A stretch of 64,000 nucleotides of DNA from Halichondria panicea (taxonomy: Eukaryota > Porifera > Demospongiae > Suberitida > Halichondriidae): assembly GCF_963675165.1 (NCBI RefSeq), contig NC_087378.1, forward strand, positions 7,332,273-7,396,272, given 5' to 3'. The translations under genes and the position numbers were made by a program. Below the pieces are notes generated by a model that was not told the origin of the DNA, searched no databases, and was given only the letters and a program-made list of their open reading frames with translations. The first letter of the stretch is position 1, and every line of letters starts with the position of its first letter. This document shows, piece by piece, positions 59,601 to 64,000 of the stretch.

Positions 59601-62600
59601 GCAACGAATCTCATGAGACTGGATAGATCTGCAGGGAAAGATTTGAGAGCCAGCTACAGTGTTTAATATGGTCACTTACAATATATTACAGACAGAGCTT
59701 GATCCACTGATGTCTAAAGAAACGCTAGTGTCCTGCTGATTACCCACGTCCAGTCTAGTCCCACTCACAGCCACTGTGGTCCCCCCGGCCATGGGTCCAA
59801 AGGTCGGAGTCACACTGTTCACAGTAGGATCCACAGCAGTGAAGGAACCTGCGTTTACGATGGCATCTCTAGAGCCAATGGTGAGAGAAACGTTTTTGGG
59901 GCCTTCAGTTGTTAAGTTGGTGGTCTCACAGACAAATTGGCGCCCTGGCATGTAGCCAGTATTTACGGGAGTGCAGGTCACACCTCCTAATATAAGAGTG
60001 GAGTTCTGAATGTCGGCAAAGGTCACTCCGAGGTCAGTGCCGTTCACAGTGATTTCTGTACCACCCTCAACTGGTCCTGTAGGGGGAGGTGTAAGTCAGG
60101 ATAATGCCAATTCATACAATAACACTCAAGGTTAACAGCGAAACCTCCCTTCTCTAAAGAAGCAACCACCTGCTATAAAACTGTCAAGAACTCGGGTCTA
60201 GATTGAAACAACCTCTCAGGAACTACTCTGCGTATAACGATCCGCTTTTTTTTTATCAGCTTTATAAAGCAATTAAAAGTATTTCCAAGGCCAAATACAC
60301 ACTCTCACAAGAATGCAAACGTCACAAATACTGATGTGCCACTGACCACGCGCTAACTAATTTACTGCACAAAATATTATAGACCCTCGAGCTGGTATAA
60401 GTACATCACTGGCGGTCTGTTCTCGAGGCTAAAGTAATAACAATAATTCATAGCACATCTCAACTAAGAACACCTCTGTATAACTTTCCCCAATGGTGTC
60501 TGTTGAAATATTGAGGTTCTACTGTATTATTGTCTACATCCTACAGGAAGCATGCTTCAAATATTTCAGGGATAAACACTAGCTTCCTCTACACTACAAA
60601 GACAGCTAGCTAGTACATTCAATGTGCTTGTACGTATATACTTAGTCTATAGTCTACATGTATATACTGTGATCGTCAATGACAGTGACGATGGGAGGTA
60701 AACATGATTATATATGTGACAGGGCCTAGGAAAACAACCCTTATGGAGCAAACTAATTAATTGTATTTTATTGCTTAAATAAAGCAGTGCTTAAGCTTCA
60801 AATTGATTACAATATCACTCACTTTGCACCTTCCTACCCCAAAATATTTTCGGGTGAAAGGGGGACAGTATTGACCTACCGTTTTGAGAAACTAATGTTC
60901 CAAGTTCTATCCGCATGCAAGAACAGCATGAAAAAATTCAATGGCTGCCTTGTAACGGCTATACAAAAAATTTTCGGATAAAAAAAATTTTTTTTAAGTT
61001 AGAGGAGATGTTGAAGTTACTTCTTATGAAAGAAAACCAAAATCTCTAATATTTTACTTTGTAGTGTACTGAACATTATTAGTTTGCTCCATAAGGGTTG
61101 TTTTCCTAGGCCCTGTCACATATACTCACTGCATTCTTACCGTACATTGGAGTGAACGAGTTGATGACAGGGGCAGGACACTTGTCCCCCTCAATAAAGA
61201 AACTATCAGTGGAGCACTCTTGTATCACCTCACAACTACCTCCACACCACCCACATACGAACTCTGACCCTATTCTGGCCGCAATACATTCTGAACATCC
61301 ACTGGCCAAATTACGGCAATCATACAACGTCACTGCATGTATGTGTGCGTGGGGGGGATGAGATAGATTGTAAAGCCTAACGTGTACAGCTGTATGTAAA
61401 CTATCGTTGACAAGATGATGGTACCTGCAGTTGTATTGCTGAGTGTGTTGTTGACACCATTCTCCGACCGAATCACTGTGACAACCACAGGGGAACTACC
61501 GACCCCAGCAGAAAGTGTGAGCTATACGTAGAAAAATCAGTACATATACAAGCATGCATACGAGTATTATTAGAACTTAGACTACACCCACTCCATTAGT
61601 CTTGTGCAGTATACACGTAGTTGGTATCTTTATGCATAATTGTCCTCACTCACATTCCTGCTGCCCACTATACACACGATGGAGGTCTCGCTCTCATACT
61701 GAGCTGACAGACTAACTTCATTCACAACACACGAGTACTCAAAGCCATCTGTCTAATGGAGAGGGAAGCCATGGAACAATTAAGTACAGAGGTCATGTGA
61801 CTTACGGGGGGAATGAGGTTCCTGGTAGTCAATCGAATGATCTGGGGCAACCTTACTGGAATGACTGTAATAAAGAGGTGGCCAACTAAAAAACACGTTA
61901 TTATAACCTGCTGATCGACAAGTTTCACTGTACTTTTGGACTCTGGCTCAAACGGGCTGTCTATAATTCAAAACTCTCAAACAGGACTCAAGTTGACCAA
62001 TTCCTGTTCATATAGAATACCCAGATATCTACCCGACTCTAATTTGGTTCTTAAGATTAAAAGGTGCTGTGAACAAACGGCTGTCTGTAAATAATTATAA
62101 CAAGTGCCTCAAAATTAAGCTTAATTCCCATGTCTAGTTATTGAGAAATGTATCGGGTTTCTCCACTGTTGGGGTTGATGAGGGTCTGAAGGAAGCTTGA
62201 AGCTTATCAAGTCAGATCCCCCGGGACCTCCGGCTTTTTGTCAGGATGCGGTGTGCATACGCACGAGTCTGAAGAGACTACAATGGCCATCAAAGTAAGC
62301 AAAACTAGCCACGATGCTGCTTTAGTTAGCAATCCACAAATTGAATATCAAGAAAACGTGACTAGAAGAAAAGCTTATTGATCACGAGCAGCTGTAGCAG
62401 TCTACACACACAGACACACAAACACACTACCATATACCTGCTTGCTTGCCATGTGCACCAAGGCTAGCATGGCCAGTGATGAACACTGAATATACCTATA
62501 CTCATTTTTCAGGGCAAAGCTGAATGAACTGCTTAGAAAATGCATGCTCGGAGGCTAATACTCCTTAGAAAATGTTTCTGTAGAAATTTTTCCGCTACTC

Positions 62601-64000
62601 GAACTCTAACCTTCTGATCTTGAGTCGAGGGCTTTACCCACTGGCTTCCAAGGGGGTTACAGGTGGCCAGTGGGTAAAGCACCACTTAAAGGGAGAGAGA
62701 TTTATAACTATATATAAGATGCCAAAATACTGACAGTGGTAACCTAGCTTACCCCCGCAAATTGGTACAATTCCGGACCACACTCCATTCTTACAAGTCC
62801 TTGTTAGTTCTCCTACTAAAATTCCAACATCACACTCGTACGTGGCAACTGTTTCGTATGGTCGACCATTAATCTCTGGGAAAAACTCAAAGTCGTATGA
62901 GATGGAGCCACTGGAGAAAGCAGGTAGGTCAAGACAGGCACCTAAAGGGTGGGCAATCAACGTATCAAATTGAATGCCAAAAGCAACTGCGGAATGCAAG
63001 CTTGATTAGCCAGTAATCCGATGTATGCACTTCCATCAAGCTAATAATAACTGTTGCCAAGCAACTACATGCAGTGTATCATCCAGGGATGTCCCTAAGC
63101 GACTATAATAGTGACAATCACCATCAGTCCGTGAACCAGTCAAACTATACTTCATAAGTATGACAAGCACCAATACAATTATCTTTAACGTGGAGCTTTC
63201 AATTTGCATGCATTTACAATTATATTGGCCTCAATAGCCATTGCACACCCACACACTCACCTTGATCATCAATAATGGTTATGGTGTACCGAGTTCTGGG
63301 CAGGTAACAGTTCTCCATTGCAACACACTGCACAATCACCTCCACCACTTCCACTGGCTCTGAAATGGCATCATCCAAAATAGTGACTACGTATGGAACA
63401 CGAGGTAACGTGTCACCAGCTCTCCATCGCAGGTTGCCAATTTCAGTGGGCCCACCATTATTTTGTGGCTGAGGATCATTATAATCAGAACCTGCATGGA
63501 AGTCATTGATTAGCAATTATACAATAAACAATAACAAGACTTTACTGCGTAATGGTATGATCTAAATACCTGCTATGGCTGAGAGGTCTTGAGTGTCAGC
63601 AAATGCTCTACTACGCTCTGACTGATCACCACGGGTGATACTAAACATGAGATCGACCGTTCCAACAGTTTCCAGTACAACTTGATCCACTCCTCGAATC
63701 CAGGCCACTGCATAAACAAAGAGCAAAATGCATACAAATAATCACAAGAATTTTCTGGAAACTTACGTCCAACTGGCTCCATTTCAAAAGCCAAAGGATA
63801 AGCAAATGAAACTTCTCGAGCGTAGCCATATGCAAATCCCCAGAATGCTCCACCTTTAATGTTGTCATAAGAAATATCAACATTTCCTACGCCCAAAAAT
63901 CTGGTAGCTCCATAAGCACACACCTCATTTGAACCATTCACTTGACAGTTGATGGCTTCGTATTGGTCGGGAATGTATGTTTCTCCATTTACACGAAACC
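52410..64000 (-). CDS. Receptor tyrosine kinase with Calx-beta, Sushi, PSI and IPT modules (5' end beyond window)
   Basis: Exons, 5' to 3': >64000-63767, 63707-63570, 63491-63261, 62941-62753, 61927-61806, 61752-61654, 61521-61425, 61332-61141, 60076-59680, 59628-59367, 58104-57865, 57814-57668, 57616-57327, 57272-57232, 57169-57077, 57028-56945, 56754-56537, 56349-56237, 56054-55889, 55398-55256, 53991-53834, 53629-53504, 53087-52977, 52528-52410; 1335 residues visible. Ectodomain: Calx-beta ([11 protein letters not shown]...ITIIDDQ), Sushi (YECDVGIL...CKNGVWSG), PSI ([10 protein letters not shown]...CGWCGGSC), then IPT repeats ([42 protein letters not shown]). A Thr/Pro stalk precedes the membrane helix ([20 protein letters not shown]). 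The kinase looks active: [30 protein letters not shown], then activation-loop tyrosines ([13 protein letters not shown]) and WMALESL. The tail has three duplicated exons with [16 protein letters not shown]-kinase recalls MET, but I see no Sema domain. Confidence 0.87.
54237..55205. mobile_element. Nested inverted-repeat elements (kinase intron)
   Basis: Outer ends ACCAGAGGAGGTCCGACA (54237) and the inverse of ACCAGAAGAGGTACGACA (55205) enclose the family C element. The outer ends match the arms of the AGBL5 foldback at 21727. Confidence 0.55.
54446..55119. mobile_element. MITE family C, copy 2
   Basis: TAGTACCAAGGGCGTATGAA on the left and its inverse on the right, then AGAAGAGGGCATG on both sides; about 670 bp, longer than the AGBL5 copy. 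Confidence 0.75.
58133..58530. mobile_element. Inverted-repeat element in a kinase intron
   Basis: Ends TACAGTATAGACTCTCG and inverse of TACAGTAGACTCTTG. Internal repeats: GCCGG(A/T)AT-AGCGAG-TGGC.GTATTT words in both halves. No coding capacity. Confidence 0.5.
58572..58760 (+). repeat. Dispersed promoter-plus-coding repeat, copy 2
   Basis: GGATATACCACACC/GGTGTGGCATATC inverted words, then GCAGCACTATAAAAGGACC (TATA-like), CTAGCAACAATTCAATCACG, then ATG and a frame including [15 protein letters not shown]. The other copy (49895-50110) reads MPDFSAVKELIKQHI, with conservative substitutions. Possibly the 5' end of a repeated gene or transposon. Confidence 0.55.
60717..61121. mobile_element. MITE family E with a paralogous empty site
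   Basis: About 405 bp. TGTGACAGGGCCTAGGAAAA at the left and its inverse at the right; the match extends about 39 bp (through ACAACCCTTATGGAGCAAAC). TATA flanks both ends. The pseudogene at 45220-45250 has the flanks joined (GATTATAATATACTCACTGC) without the element. Confidence 0.88.
62585..62665 (-). repeat. tRNA-Leu-like sequence, probably a SINE or tRNA relic
   Basis: On the minus strand GCCAGTGGGTAAAGCCC (A-box-like), GACTCAAGATC (loop with CAA anticodon) and AGAGTTCGAGTAG (B-box-like) occur in tRNA order. Stems pair poorly and there is no acceptor stem, so it is unlikely to be a working tRNA. GCCAGTGGGTAAAGC also forms an inverted pair with 62637-62650. Confidence 0.35.

Overview
This is animal nuclear DNA, not bacterial: every multi-exon gene model closes only through GT...AG introns, coding exons are about 40-700 bp, and introns are AT-rich and full of microsatellites and small inverted-repeat elements. 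The gene content (secreted Calx-beta/EGF proteins, a receptor tyrosine kinase whose ectodomain carries Calx-beta, Sushi, PSI and IPT modules, and a cluster of unfamiliar Ig-type membrane proteins) best fits an early-branching metazoan, most likely a demosponge. That placement is inference. Exon coordinates were joined by hand, using splice signals, reading phase and family resemblance.

Layout. 21-1099 (-): RNF168-like RING ubiquitin ligase, cut by the left edge. 1282-1509 (-): COA4-like twin-CX9C protein. 2656-6348 (+): secreted protein with three Calx-beta and five EGF modules. 6912-9930 (+): ethanolamine kinase. 9890-11890: imperfect tandem duplication linking the ethanolamine kinase 3' end to the promoter and first exon of the next gene. 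11777-14327 (+): secreted Ig-type protein. 14616-26344 (+): cytosolic carboxypeptidase AGBL5/CCP5. 27101-30780 (+): NRF1-like transcription factor. 31728-36070 (+): soluble Ig/death-domain protein.

The right half is on the minus strand. Two Ig-type membrane receptors (36364-38255 and 40883-42709) are followed by a collapsed pseudogene copy of a receptor tyrosine kinase (44570-45570) and a decayed third Ig-receptor copy (46388-49017). The last gene is a large receptor tyrosine kinase (52410 to beyond 64000), with 24 exons visible, its 5' end outside the window, and a tandemly duplicated cytoplasmic-tail exon.

Two themes stand out. First, surface-protein genes (the Ig receptors and the kinase) are duplicating and decaying here, leaving pseudogene relics beside apparently intact members. 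One intact receptor has an ITIM-like tail motif and the kinase tail exons carry repeated tyrosine motifs, so this may be a recognition/signalling cluster. Second, introns and spacers carry several families of short non-autonomous inverted-repeat elements. One sits in a kinase intron, and the nearby pseudogene preserves what looks like its unoccupied site.
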